The position numbers and the translations under genes were made by a program. A stretch of 34,869 nt of DNA from JAMXLO01 sp041487355 (GTDB lineage Bacteria; Pseudomonadota; Alphaproteobacteria; Acetobacterales; Acetobacteraceae), in assembly GCA_041487355.1 (NCBI GenBank), contig JBGPND010000033.1, positions 1-34,869 on the forward strand. Reading direction: 5' to 3'. The notes beneath the pieces were generated by a model, which searched no databases, was not told the DNA's origin, and saw only the letters and a program-made list of their open reading frames with translations. Shown here piece by piece: positions 6,004-13,525 of this stretch; the first letter of the stretch is position 1, and every line of letters begins with the position of its first letter.

Positions 6004-6041
6004 CTTAGCGTACGATTTTGGACAAATCGTGTGGCGACCCC
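6004..6041 (-). repeat. Right terminal inverted repeat (IRR) of the Tn3-derived unit
   Basis: On the minus strand it begins GGGGTCGCCACACGATTTGT and continues CCAAAATCGTACGCTAAG. It has the 38-bp length, GGGG outer end and TACGCTAAG inner end of Tn3-family repeats. It pairs with 3781-3818. Confidence 0.85.
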
Positions 6042-6270
6042 CTATTGGGCCATCTTTTGACGGCTGGCGGTCAAGACCGACAATGCCGGCTGGTGGTGGG
6101 CAAGGTCCGATTCCACTGGCCGGTGTGGAACGCGGGCGATCACTTCACGCGAGAGGTGTGCAACCGGACCGAGATTGCCGCGCCTGCCCTCGGGCGCTTG
6201 ACCCGAGGGTCGCTTCGCTCCTCGCAATGACAGCGGAATGGGGCAGTCGGTCTTCTGCGTGCGGTCGTTC
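6042..6270. other. Intergenic region between the Tn3-derived unit and alaX
   Basis: No coding sequence is supported. The notable content is the dispersed palindromic repeat at 6170-6233, listed separately. The rest shows nothing recognisable. Confidence 0.5.
6170..6233. repeat. Dispersed repeat CGAGATTGCCGCG...CTCGCAATGACAG, copy with a 27-bp insert
   Basis: It begins CGAGATTGCCGCG and ends TCGCTTCGCTCC, then TCGCAATGACAG. The second copy at 13526-13561 (reverse strand) has these two parts joined directly. Here they are separated by 27 bases (6183-6209) that are themselves palindromic (CCCTCGGG ... CCCGAGGG). Repeats of this type are widespread in intergenic regions of Alphaproteobacteria. 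Confidence 0.75.
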
Positions 6271-6987
6271 TTACCCAGCCGGCGCGATGATGATCCGCCG
6301 GTTCTGCCTGCCCTTGTTCTCGATCTTCACCACGGCGATGCGGCCGATCTCGCCGGTGCGCGCGACGTGCGTGCCACCACACGGCTGCAGATCGACCTGC
6401 GTGTCGCCCTCGCCAATCCGCATCAGGCGCAGCCGGCCGGTGCCGCGCGGGGGCGCCACCGACATCGTGCGCACCAGGCCCGGATCCGTATCCAGTACCG
6501 CTTCGTCCACCCATTCGATCCGCACCGGATGGTCGGCCTCGATCAGCGCATTCAGCCCCGCCTCGATCGCCTCCTTCGGCGGCGGATTGGGCAGATCGAA
6601 ATCCAGCCGCGAGCGATCCGCGCCGACCGAGCCGCCGGTCACCGCGGCGCCCTTGATCAGGCTGCACAGCAAATGCATCGCGGTGTGCATGCGCATCAGC
6701 CGGTAGCGGCGATCCCAGTCGATCTCGCCCTCAACCACCGAACCGACCGGCGGAACCGCCGCACCAGGCGCGGGAAGATGCAGGATCATCTCCCCTTCCC
6801 CCTTCACCGTGTCGGCGATCGCGGTCTCGCCGCCATCCCAGCGCAGCACGCCGACATCGCCGGGCTGCCCGCCGGAGCGGGCGTAGAACACGGTGCGATC
6901 CAGCACGATCCCCTCGGGCCCGCTCGCCAACACCGTGCCGGAGGCCGAACGCAGCCGCGGTTCGTCGAGAAACAGTTTCTCCGTCAT
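6271..6987 (-). CDS. alaX: AlaX-type alanyl-tRNA editing protein
   Basis: A 238-residue homologue of the editing domain of alanyl-tRNA synthetase, which hydrolyses mischarged Ser- or Gly-tRNA(Ala). All zinc-binding and editing signatures are visible: YARSGGQPGD (residues 35-44), HTAMH (101-105) and CGGTH (203-207). The C-terminal KIENKGRQNRR (221-231) is also typical. The length fits the AlaX-M class without the long C-terminal domain. The ATG at 6987-6985 overlaps the TGA of the upstream NUDIX gene as ATGA, so the two are translationally coupled. A much longer in-frame extension upstream lies over the NUDIX gene in another frame and is rejected. Confidence 0.93.
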   Translation of the reverse strand: MTEKLFLDEPRLRSASGTVLASGPEGIVLDRTVFYARSGGQPGDVGVLRWDGGETAIADTVKGEGEMILHLPAPGAAVPPVGSVVEGEIDWDRRYRLMRMHTAMHLLCSLIKGAAVTGGSVGADRSRLDFDLPNPPPKEAIEAGLNALIEADHPVRIEWVDEAVLDTDPGLVRTMSVAPPRGTGRLRLMRIGEGDTQVDLQPCGGTHVARTGEIGRIAVVKIENKGRQNRRIIIAPAG

Positions 6988-7631
6988 GCCGTGATCCACT
7001 CCTTCCGCAGAGCCGCGCGCCGTGCCGCCAGCCATAGCAGGCCGATCGCCGCCACCGAATTCGGCACCCGGCCCGCCAGCGCCGCCTCGATCGCCCGGTC
7101 CGCCGGCCAGACGCGCACGCGGATGTCCTCGTGCTCCTCCGCCATGCCGGCATGGCCTGCGATGCCATCCAGATCGGCCTCCGGCGCCTGCACGCGGCCG
7201 GCATAGAGCTCGCATAGTTCGTCCGCGCCACCGGGTGTCAGCAGGAAACCGCCGATGTGCCGCAGTTCGCCCACCGCCAACCCCATCTCCTCTGCCATCT
7301 CCCGCCGCGCCGTCGCCTCCGGTGCCTCGCCATCGTCGCAGAGCCCGGCCGGGAGTTCCACCAGCACCGGATCGAGCCCGGCCGCCAGCGCGGGCAGCCG
7401 GAACTGCTCGATCAGCACCACCGCATCGGCCACCGGATCGTACGGCAGGACCGCCGCCGCACGCCCGCGCCGCCACACTTCCCAGGTCTTCACGCCCGAC
7501 AGGGCGCCGTCGAATCGACGATGGCGGAAGCGCACGACATCGAGCGGAAAGCGGCCGTTCCACATCCTTTGTTCGGAACAGACCGTGACGTCGGGATGCG
7601 CGGGCAGTGGGGGAAACGTGCGGGACGGCAT
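6984..7631 (-). CDS. NUDIX hydrolase, ADP-ribose pyrophosphatase-like
   Basis: A 215-residue protein with a perfect Nudix box at about residues 96-118 (pattern G-x5-E-x7-REMAEEMGL). The preceding VVLIEQFRLPA...LVELPAGL is the layout of the NudF/ADP-ribose pyrophosphatase group, including TrgB-like proteins. These cleave nucleoside diphosphate sugars in a Mg-dependent way. The start is placed at ATG 7631 because MPSRTFPPLPAHPDV leads directly into the conserved N-terminal sheet. A longer frame from 7781 overlaps the regulator gene and has no family character. It lies 43 bases after the XRE regulator gene and is coupled to alaX, giving an apparent three-gene operon. The specific substrate is not determined by the sequence. 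Confidence 0.92.
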   Translation of the reverse strand: MPSRTFPPLPAHPDVTVCSEQRMWNGRFPLDVVRFRHRRFDGALSGVKTWEVWRRGRAAAVLPYDPVADAVVLIEQFRLPALAAGLDPVLVELPAGLCDDGEAPEATARREMAEEMGLAVGELRHIGGFLLTPGGADELCELYAGRVQAPEADLDGIAGHAGMAEEHEDIRVRVWPADRAIEAALAGRVPNSVAAIGLLWLAARRAALRKEWITA

Positions 7632-7674
7632 GCCGCCAGCATAGAGAAGCGCCGCCGCAGCGCCCACCCCTGCT

Positions 7675-8562
7675 TCAGGCAGGAACCGCGGTGGCCACCA
7701 ACTGGCGCAGCCGGTTCGCCCCGGCGGGCCCTTTGAGCGCCTCCCGCCAGCTCGACTCGGCCACCCGCTGATGCGCGGCAATCGCTTCGTCCGCCCCGGT
7801 GATCATCGCGACCCCAGTGTGCGCCGAGGGATGCGTATCCGGGCGGAACGGATTGATCGCGAGGCTCACCCGGTCGCGCGCACGAATGATCTTGAATGCC
7901 GAAGAGGGCTCCGCCCCGGTCAGCAGGCCGAATTGCAGGCCCATCGGCTCCGCCTCCATCAGCGCGGCCATGTTCTCCACCTCGGTCACCGCCACGTCGC
8001 GGCAGATCCGCCGAACCCGGTCGGAGACCTGGATGCCGCCGGCGACGCCAGTTTCGAGCAGCCGCTGCACCGAGGAAATCGACACCATGGCGATGATCCC
8101 CGGCCGCCGCATGGCATACATCCGCTTGCGCGCCGTCAGGATCCCCAGCACCTGCTCGGCCATCGACCGCATCGCTGCCCGATCGCCCGCCGCGCGCTCC
8201 GCCGCCTCGTCGAACGCCTCGGCCAACGCGCTGTCGTAGGCATCGGACGTCGTCAGATAGCAGACCGGCCCGAACAACTGCAAAATTTGATCGGCCGTCT
8301 CCTCCACTTGGCGAAGTCGCTCGAAATAGCCGATCGGCCGGTGGTAGTACTCAACTCCGATGCCAAGCAGCGACAGTGGCGAAATTTTCAATAATTCCGC
8401 CAGCCGCTTGATCGTGTCGAGCTTGATGACCTCGCCTTTTTCGTAGCGATAGAGCGCCGCGCGAGACACGCCCAACCGTGCGGCGATTTCCTCCGCACGC
8501 AGCCCAGATTCCAGACGGTAGGCCCTGAGCTGCTGGCCTATCTCCGTGAAGCGCATGGACAT
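7675..8562 (-). CDS. XRE-family transcriptional regulator with long C-terminal domain
   Basis: A 295-residue protein. Residues about 6-60 are a Cro/C1-type helix-turn-helix (IGQQLRAYRLESGL, RAEEIAARLGVSRAALYRYE, KGEVIKLDTIKRLAELL). The remaining 230 residues form a separate domain of unknown ligand (for example MYAMRRPGIIAMVSISSVQR and PMGLQFGLLTGAEPSSAFKI). Such long domains in XRE regulators commonly sense a metabolite; here this is inference. Two starts two codons apart are possible (8562 or 8556). It is the first gene of the set with NUDIX and alaX and may control it. The 148 bases upstream hold its promoter, with no operator evident by eye. Confidence 0.88.
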   Translation of the reverse strand: MSMRFTEIGQQLRAYRLESGLRAEEIAARLGVSRAALYRYEKGEVIKLDTIKRLAELLKISPLSLLGIGVEYYHRPIGYFERLRQVEETADQILQLFGPVCYLTTSDAYDSALAEAFDEAAERAAGDRAAMRSMAEQVLGILTARKRMYAMRRPGIIAMVSISSVQRLLETGVAGGIQVSDRVRRICRDVAVTEVENMAALMEAEPMGLQFGLLTGAEPSSAFKIIRARDRVSLAINPFRPDTHPSAHTGVAMITGADEAIAAHQRVAESSWREALKGPAGANRLRQLVATAVPA

Positions 8563-8710
8563 CTGGCCTTCCCCTTGGCCCGCCCCTGCAATCCCGCGTG
8601 TAAGGCAGGAGTCTCAGAATCGACGCGGGCAAGCAAGCTTATGACCACATCGCTCGGAAATTCAACCCCTGTTCAATCCATGCGACTCGTTGCTTCTGCA
8701 TTCCAGGGCA

Positions 8711-9598
8711 TTATTTCTTCGGTCGAATGGAATAATCCGCCAACCCCTCGATCGCCAGCACCAGAGCCGAGTGATCCAGATCGGCGCCGCCATGCGCGGC
8801 GCAGGACGAGAACATCTGCTGGGCGATCGCCGTGTTGGGCAGCGACAGGCCGAGCTCCTTCGCCGCGGAGAGCGCCAGGTTCAGATCCTTCTGGTGCAGC
8901 CGGATGCGGAAGCCTGGGTCGAATGTGCCGTTCAGCATCCGCTCGGCGTGCACCTCCAGGATACGGGAGGCGGCAAAGCCGCCCATCAGCGCGGCCCGAA
9001 CCTTGGCTGGATCGGCGCCTGCTTTTGCCGCGAAAACAAGAGCTTCTGCCACAGCTTGGATGTTCAGTGCGACGATGATCTGGTTGGCTACCTTGCAGGT
9101 CTGGCCGGCGCCGTTCTCGTTGCCGACATGGGTGATATTCTTGCCCATCGTCTCGAACAGCGACTTGGCACGGGAGAAGGCGGCCTCCGGCCCCCCCACC
9201 ATGATCGTCAGCGTGGCCTGCTTCGCCCCCACCTCGCCGCCGGAAACCGGCGCATCCAGGTAGGCGCAGCCGAGGCCGTTGATTTTCTTGGCAAACTCCT
9301 TGGTCGCGAGCGGGCTGATCGAGGACATGTCGATCACCAGCGTGCCGCGCTTCAGCCCGTCCGCCGCGCCGTTCGGACCGAACAGCACCGCCTCGACGTC
9401 CGGCGTATCGGGCACCATCAGGATCAGCACCTCCGCCTTCGCCGCGACGCTCTTGGCGTCCGCCACCACTTCGGCGGCGGCCCGCACCTCGGCGGTCAGG
9501 CTCTTGCGTGCCGGCACAATCAGCTCGTGCCCCGCGTTCTTCAGATTGAGCGCCATCGGGCGGCCCATGATGCCAAGGCCGATGAATCCGATCTTCAT
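8711..9598 (-). CDS. glxR: 2-hydroxy-3-oxopropionate (tartronate semialdehyde) reductase
   Basis: A 295-residue beta-hydroxyacid dehydrogenase. The dinucleotide-binding motif GFIGLGIMG is at residues 4-12. The substrate-binding signature DAPVSGG is at 115-121, the catalytic lysine is K169 (GAGQTCKVANQ), and the C-terminal helical domain is of normal length. It reduces tartronate semialdehyde to D-glycerate with NAD(P)H. The upstream neighbour in the same direction is hydroxypyruvate isomerase, the usual partner in glyoxylate metabolism. No glyoxylate carboligase (gcl) is in the window. The 99-base gap to hyi contains a perfect 18-bp inverted repeat. GarR and GlxR cannot be told apart by sequence alone, but the hyi neighbour favours GlxR. 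Confidence 0.93.
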   Translation of the reverse strand: MKIGFIGLGIMGRPMALNLKNAGHELIVPARKSLTAEVRAAAEVVADAKSVAAKAEVLILMVPDTPDVEAVLFGPNGAADGLKRGTLVIDMSSISPLATKEFAKKINGLGCAYLDAPVSGGEVGAKQATLTIMVGGPEAAFSRAKSLFETMGKNITHVGNENGAGQTCKVANQIIVALNIQAVAEALVFAAKAGADPAKVRAALMGGFAASRILEVHAERMLNGTFDPGFRIRLHQKDLNLALSAAKELGLSLPNTAIAQQMFSSCAAHGGADLDHSALVLAIEGLADYSIRPKK

Positions 9599-9617
9599 GT
9601 CCTGCCTCCTAAGGGTT

Positions 9618-9688
9618 CACCACAAAGACACGAAGGCACAAAGACCGCCGCCTCGCGTGAAGCTTCGTGTCTTCGTGTCTTTGTGGTG
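9618..9688. repeat. 18-bp perfect inverted repeat between hyi and glxR
   Basis: CACCACAAAGACACGAAG (9618-9635) and CTTCGTGTCTTTGTGGTG (9671-9688) are exact inverted copies with a 35-base spacer. Partial direct repeats lie inside (GGCACAAAGAC, CTTCGTGT). Its A+T-rich wording differs from the flanking genes. It is probably a dispersed intergenic palindrome that can fold in the hyi-glxR transcript, affecting stability or read-through. Confidence 0.8.
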
Positions 9689-9697
9689 AGTCTTCTT

Positions 9698-10477
9698 TCA
9701 GACTCCGAATTCCTGCCGCCACCTCAGCCCCGCGACGGTGTCTCCTGCCGGCCGGTATTCACACCCCACCCAGCCGCCATAGCCAAGCTCATCCATCCGG
9801 CGGAACACGAACTTCCAGCCGATCTCTCCGGTTCCGGGCTCGTTCCGCGCCGGGACATCGGCAATCTGCATATGGGCGATGACGGGCAGGAACTGCTCCA
9901 TGCGCTTGGTGATGTCGCCCTCGGTGGTCTGGCAGTGGTAAACGTCGAACTGGAGCCCGAGTCGGTCGCGCCCGATCGCCTCCACCACCGCCGCCCCCTG
10001 CGCCTCGGTGTTCAGGAAATAGCCAGGCATGTCGCGGTGGTTGATCGGCTCGATCACCAGCTTGACCCCCGCCTTCTGCGCCTGCTCGGTGGCCCAGGCC
10101 AGATTCGCGGCGTACACGCTGCCCGCGGTGACCTGGGAAACGCCCGCCGGCACGATCCCCGCCATGGCGTGCACCAGCTTGCAGCCGAGCGCGGCGGCGT
10201 AGTCGAGCGCCTGCTTCACGTTCTCGCGGAATTCCGTCTGCCGTCCCGGCAGACTCGCCAGCCCGCGTTCGCCCTTCGCCCAATCGCCCGGCGGCATGTT
10301 GAAGAGCGCCTGGGTCAGGCCCTCGCCGTCCAGCCGCTTGCGCAGCTCCGCCGCCGGGTGCTCGTAGGGAAACAGGAACTCCACTGCGTCGAACCCTACC
10401 TTGCGGGCGGCGGCGAAACGGTCGAGGAACGGCACCTCGTTGAACATCATCGACAGGTTGGCGGCTAGGCGTGGCAT
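9698..10477 (-). CDS. hyi: Hydroxypyruvate isomerase
   Basis: A 259-residue TIM-barrel protein of the xylose-isomerase-like (AP endonuclease 2) superfamily. The opening MPRLAANLSMMFNEVPFLDRFAAARKVGFDAVEFLFPY is typical of Hyi (shown here only for recognition in parts: NLSMMFNE, F-L-D-R-F, VEFLFPY). Further conserved blocks are LVIEPINHRDMPGYFLN (about residues 140-156), QFDVYHCQ (about 175-182) and GCEYRP near the C-terminus. These supply the metal-binding Glu, Asp and His residues. It interconverts hydroxypyruvate and tartronate semialdehyde. It precedes glxR in the same direction, so the pair would route hydroxypyruvate to D-glycerate. The start at 10477 gives the family N-terminus. Confidence 0.92.
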   Translation of the reverse strand: MPRLAANLSMMFNEVPFLDRFAAARKVGFDAVEFLFPYEHPAAELRKRLDGEGLTQALFNMPPGDWAKGERGLASLPGRQTEFRENVKQALDYAAALGCKLVHAMAGIVPAGVSQVTAGSVYAANLAWATEQAQKAGVKLVIEPINHRDMPGYFLNTEAQGAAVVEAIGRDRLGLQFDVYHCQTTEGDITKRMEQFLPVIAHMQIADVPARNEPGTGEIGWKFVFRRMDELGYGGWVGCEYRPAGDTVAGLRWRQEFGV

Positions 10478-10537
10478 CGCGGACCTCCCCGGAAACGCGG
10501 CGGGAGGCTACAAGCGAGCGGGGGGAATGACCAGCAC

Positions 10538-11593
10538 ATGACCGCGGAACGCGTGCTGATGGTGCTGCTGCTCGGCGGGATTGCCGTCGGCTGCGTCCTC
10601 GTGCTCTATCCGTTCTTCTCATCCTTGCTCTGGGCCGCCATCCTTGTGTTCACCACCTGGCCGGTGTGCGAGTGGCTGCACACCCATGTGCGGCTGCGTC
10701 GCGGCGCTGCTGCCGGCGCGATGGTGGCGCTGACCGCCGTCGTTCTGGTGTTGCCGCTCGCGCTCGCCGCACCGGGCGGCGCCAATGACGTGAACCATTT
10801 GCGGGGCGTGATCGAGGACGCACTGCGCGCCGGCCTGCCGGGGTCACCGGATTGGGTGTTCGAGATCCCGCTGATCGGCCAGACGCTTGGCGATCTCTGG
10901 AATCGCTGGGCGGCCGATATCAGCGTCATGGTCGAGGCGTTGCGGCCGTATTTCGGCATCGTCGTGGAAGGCGGGCTCAGCCTGCTGCTGGGCTTGGCGA
11001 ATGGCGTGCTGCTGTTCGTGCTCGCGCTGTTCATCGCCTTCTTCTTTTACCTGTACGGCGACCCCATCGCCGCGCGGCTGCGGGTGATCCTGCAGCGTAT
11101 CGCCGGCGCCCGGGCCGACCGGCTGATCGATGTCACCGGTGCGACGGTGCGCGGCGTGGTCTACGGCATCCTGCTGACCGCCATCGTGCAGGGCATCCTG
11201 ACCGCATTCGGACTGTGGCTGTCCAGCGTGCCGCGGCCCGTGCTGCTGGGGGCCGTCGCGGGCTTCCTGTCGGTGCTGCCGATCGGTGCGCCGGTGGTAT
11301 GGATCCCCGCCGCACTGTGGCTGATGGGCACCGGCCATCTCGGCTGGGGCATCTTCCTCGCGGTCTACGGCGTGGTCGCGGTATCGGGTGCCGATTCCGT
11401 CATTCGCCCCTGGTTCATCGCCCGCGGCGCACAGCTTCCCTTCCTGCTCACAGTACTCGGCGTGCTCGGCGGGGCCATCGCCTTCGGCCTGCTCGGCATT
11501 TTCCTGGGCCCGGTGCTGTTGGGCATCGGCTATACGCTGGTTAACGAGTGGTCAGTCGCCGAGGCCGAGGAATCCCTGACGATCGACCACTGA
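10538..11593 (+). CDS. AI-2E/PerM-family membrane transporter
   Basis: A 351-residue protein with about seven to eight hydrophobic segments and the usual family layout. There are two N-terminal helices (LLLGGIAVGCVLVLYPFF, LLWAAILVFTTWPVCEW), an extra-membrane middle part (about residues 85-135), a helix FVLALFIAFFFYLYG, and a C-terminal block with FLSVLPIGAPVVWIPAALWL and GVLGGAIAFGLLGIFLGPVLL. Characterised members export autoinducer-2 or act as Na+/H+ exchangers, so the family name does not fix a substrate. It is divergent from hyi, with 60 bases between the two starts. The following dehydrogenase gene is close and co-directional but unrelated in apparent function. Confidence 0.9.
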   Translation: MTAERVLMVLLLGGIAVGCVLVLYPFFSSLLWAAILVFTTWPVCEWLHTHVRLRRGAAAGAMVALTAVVLVLPLALAAPGGANDVNHLRGVIEDALRAGLPGSPDWVFEIPLIGQTLGDLWNRWAADISVMVEALRPYFGIVVEGGLSLLLGLANGVLLFVLALFIAFFFYLYGDPIAARLRVILQRIAGARADRLIDVTGATVRGVVYGILLTAIVQGILTAFGLWLSSVPRPVLLGAVAGFLSVLPIGAPVVWIPAALWLMGTGHLGWGIFLAVYGVVAVSGADSVIRPWFIARGAQLPFLLTVLGVLGGAIAFGLLGIFLGPVLLGIGYTLVNEWSVAEAEESLTIDH

Positions 11594-11653
11594 TTGACGA
11601 TAGAGAGAAGTGAAGCGCGTATCCCCACCATCGACCACGATCGCGGTCTGACC

Positions 11654-12574
11654 ATGGCCGAGTTCCGCCTCGGGCTGATCGGCGCCGGACGGATGGGACG
11701 CACGCATCTGCGGGCTCTGGCCGGCAGCGACGCCGTGCGCGTCGTCGCGGTGGCGGAACCGTCCGAACCGGCGCGGGCCGCGGTGGAACGGGACGCCATT
11801 GCGGTCCATCCCGATGTGGCTGCGATGCTGCAATCGGGCGGACTCGATGGCGTGCTGGTGGCGGCACCGAGCACGCTGCATCTCAGCCTCGTGGCGCAGC
11901 TTTCGGATGCCGGCCTGCCGATCCTCTGCGAGAAGCCTTGCGGCATCGCGGCGCAGCAGGCGCGTGAGGCGGCATCGATCGCGGAGTGCCACACGGTCAA
12001 ACTGCAGGTCGCCTATTGGCGCCGCTTCGTGCCGGCGTTGCAGCGCCTGCGGCGCCGTATCGCGCATGGCGAGATGGGCGCGCTGTATTTCCTCGCCTGC
12101 TACCAGTGGGATGGCGAACCGCCGCCACCGCAATTCCGTAGCAGCAGCGGCGGCATCTTCGTCGACATGGGCGTGCACGAGTTCGACCAGATCCGCTGGC
12201 TGAGCGGACAGGAGTTTTCCGGCATCGCTCCTGCCGTTGCATCGGTGTCTGCCGATCCGCCCGCGACAGGCGACGCCGAAAGCGCTCAGGCGCTGTGCAC
12301 GCTGTCAGGTGGCAGCACGGCCCTGGTTTCGCTCGGTCGGCGCTTCCCACTCGGGGATGTCTGCCGCGTGGAGGTGTTCGGCACGCGCGATGCCGAGGAT
12401 TGTCGTTTCCTCTGGCCGCCGGATGGCGAGCAGGTCTTCATGCAGGCACTGCGGCGCCAGGCGGAGAGTTTCGCGGCATGGGTGCGTGGCGGCGAGGCAG
12501 AGGGCGCCACCGCGGCCGACGCCGTCGCGGCATTGCAAGCCGCGGAGCGGGCTTCGGTAGCATTGGCGCGGTGA
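11654..12574 (+). CDS. Gfo/Idh/MocA-family oxidoreductase (inositol 2-dehydrogenase-like)
   Basis: A 306-residue NAD(P)-dependent dehydrogenase. The Rossmann motif LGLIGAGRMGRTH starts at residue 6. The family block CEKPCG (about 95-100) includes the lysine used in catalysis. The C-terminal domain carries SSGGIFVDMGVHEFDQIRWL, with the conserved D and H-x-x-D pattern for substrate and proton relay. ATG 11654 is chosen because it places the Rossmann strand at the N-terminus; a TTG at 11594 would add 20 residues. The inosose dehydratase gene follows after 13 bases, so myo-inositol or a related cyclitol or sugar is a reasonable substrate. This is inference from context; the family is broad. Confidence 0.88.
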   Translation: MAEFRLGLIGAGRMGRTHLRALAGSDAVRVVAVAEPSEPARAAVERDAIAVHPDVAAMLQSGGLDGVLVAAPSTLHLSLVAQLSDAGLPILCEKPCGIAAQQAREAASIAECHTVKLQVAYWRRFVPALQRLRRRIAHGEMGALYFLACYQWDGEPPPPQFRSSSGGIFVDMGVHEFDQIRWLSGQEFSGIAPAVASVSADPPATGDAESAQALCTLSGGSTALVSLGRRFPLGDVCRVEVFGTRDAEDCRFLWPPDGEQVFMQALRRQAESFAAWVRGGEAEGATAADAVAALQAAERASVALAR

Positions 12575-12587
12575 TTGGAGGCTGGCA

Positions 12588-13484
12588 ATGGCAGTGGAAA
12601 TCGGCATCAATCCGATCACCTGGACGAACGACGACATGCCGGAACTCGGCGGCGACATTCCGCTGGAGACATGCCTCGCCGAGACGCGCGAAGCCGGCTA
12701 CAGCGGCACCGAGCTTGGCGGCAAGTTTCCCCGTACGTCGGCCGAACTGGGTCCGATCCTGTCACGCCACAAGCTGAAGCTGATTTCCGGTTGGTACGAC
12801 GGACGAATCTTCGAGCACGAGGTGGCGGCGGAATTCGCGGCGATCGAACCGCATCTCACGCTGCTGCGCGATCTCGGCTGCAAGGTCGTCGTCTACGCGG
12901 ATACCTCCGGCCGGCGCCACGACGGAGGCTTTCCGCCGATCTCGCAACGCCCTGTGCTGGCGGACGGGGATTGGCCGGCGTACGGCCGCAAGGTTACCGA
13001 ACTTGCGGAACGCATGGCCGGGTTCGGCGTGCGCATGGCGTTCCATCATCACATGGGGACCATCGTGCAGAGCGAGGCGGAGATCGACCGGTTGATGGCC
13101 GGTACCGGCGAGGCGGCCGGCCTGCTGTTCGACACCGGCCATTGCCTGTTCGCCGGCGGCGATCCCGCCGCGCTGCCGCAACGCCACATCGCGCGCGTGG
13201 TGCACGTGCATTGCAAGGACGTCCGCCGCGCGGTGCTCGATCGCGCGGTGGCGGAGGACATGAGCTTCATGGGCGCGGTACTGGAGGGCGTGTTCACGGT
13301 TCCCGGCGATGGCTGCATCGCGTTCACGCCGCTGCTGCGCCGGTTACGCGAGCGAGGCTACTCCGGCTGGTTGGTGGTGGAGGCCGAGCAGGATCCGCGC
13401 AAGGCGCATCCGCTGACCTATGCGCGGCTCGGGCATCGCAACCTGCGCGCCATGGCGGAAGAGGCGGGGTTCGACGTTGTGTAG
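12588..13484 (+). CDS. iolE: Myo-inosose-2 dehydratase
   Basis: A 298-residue TIM-barrel protein of the sugar isomerase-like superfamily. The opening IGINPITWTNDDMPELGGDIP (recognised in the parts IGINPITW, TNDDMPELGG, IPLETCLAE) is nearly diagnostic for IolE. Further metal-binding segments are MAFHHHMGT (about residues 147-155), LLFDTGHCLFAGGD (about 180-193), VVHVHCKD and LVVEAEQDP. IolE dehydrates 2-keto-myo-inositol to the trione/dione intermediate in inositol catabolism. It pairs with the dehydrogenase 13 bases upstream, covering the first two pathway steps. The later genes (iolB, iolC, iolD) are not nearby, so they must lie elsewhere if the pathway is complete. Confidence 0.92.
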   Translation: MAVEIGINPITWTNDDMPELGGDIPLETCLAETREAGYSGTELGGKFPRTSAELGPILSRHKLKLISGWYDGRIFEHEVAAEFAAIEPHLTLLRDLGCKVVVYADTSGRRHDGGFPPISQRPVLADGDWPAYGRKVTELAERMAGFGVRMAFHHHMGTIVQSEAEIDRLMAGTGEAAGLLFDTGHCLFAGGDPAALPQRHIARVVHVHCKDVRRAVLDRAVAEDMSFMGAVLEGVFTVPGDGCIAFTPLLRRLRERGYSGWLVVEAEQDPRKAHPLTYARLGHRNLRAMAEEAGFDVV

Positions 13485-13525
13485 GCGCCTTCTGCCGCTG
13501 CGCTGAAGCGTGTTCTCGACCCACA

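Larger units (their letters stand above)
3781..6041. mobile_element. Tn3-family-derived transposon unit carrying an LLM oxidoreductase, with nested IS1595 element
   Basis: A 2261-bp unit bounded by 38-bp terminal inverted repeats that match at 33 of 38 positions. They begin GGGGTCGCCA and, in the right copy, end TACGCTAAG, which is the Tn3-family end pattern. A scrap of the tnpA 3' end lies just inside the right repeat in the expected orientation, with its 3' end toward the repeat. The unit also contains one complete gene (LLM oxidoreductase, minus strand) and an IS1595-type insertion sequence. Without that IS it would be only about 1.2 kb. There is no tnpR, res site or complete tnpA, so it could move only if a related transposase acts in trans. 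The flanking five bases (AGGAA left, CTATT right) do not match, so a recent intact insertion is not shown. Confidence 0.75.

Noticed and set aside
6271..7563. A 430-residue version of AlaX
   Set aside because: The N-terminal extension is the wrong-frame translation of the NUDIX gene; ATG 6987 begins the family domain.
8690..10468. A 592-residue plus-strand open frame
   Set aside because: It is the antisense shadow of glxR and hyi, both of which have full catalytic motifs on the other strand.
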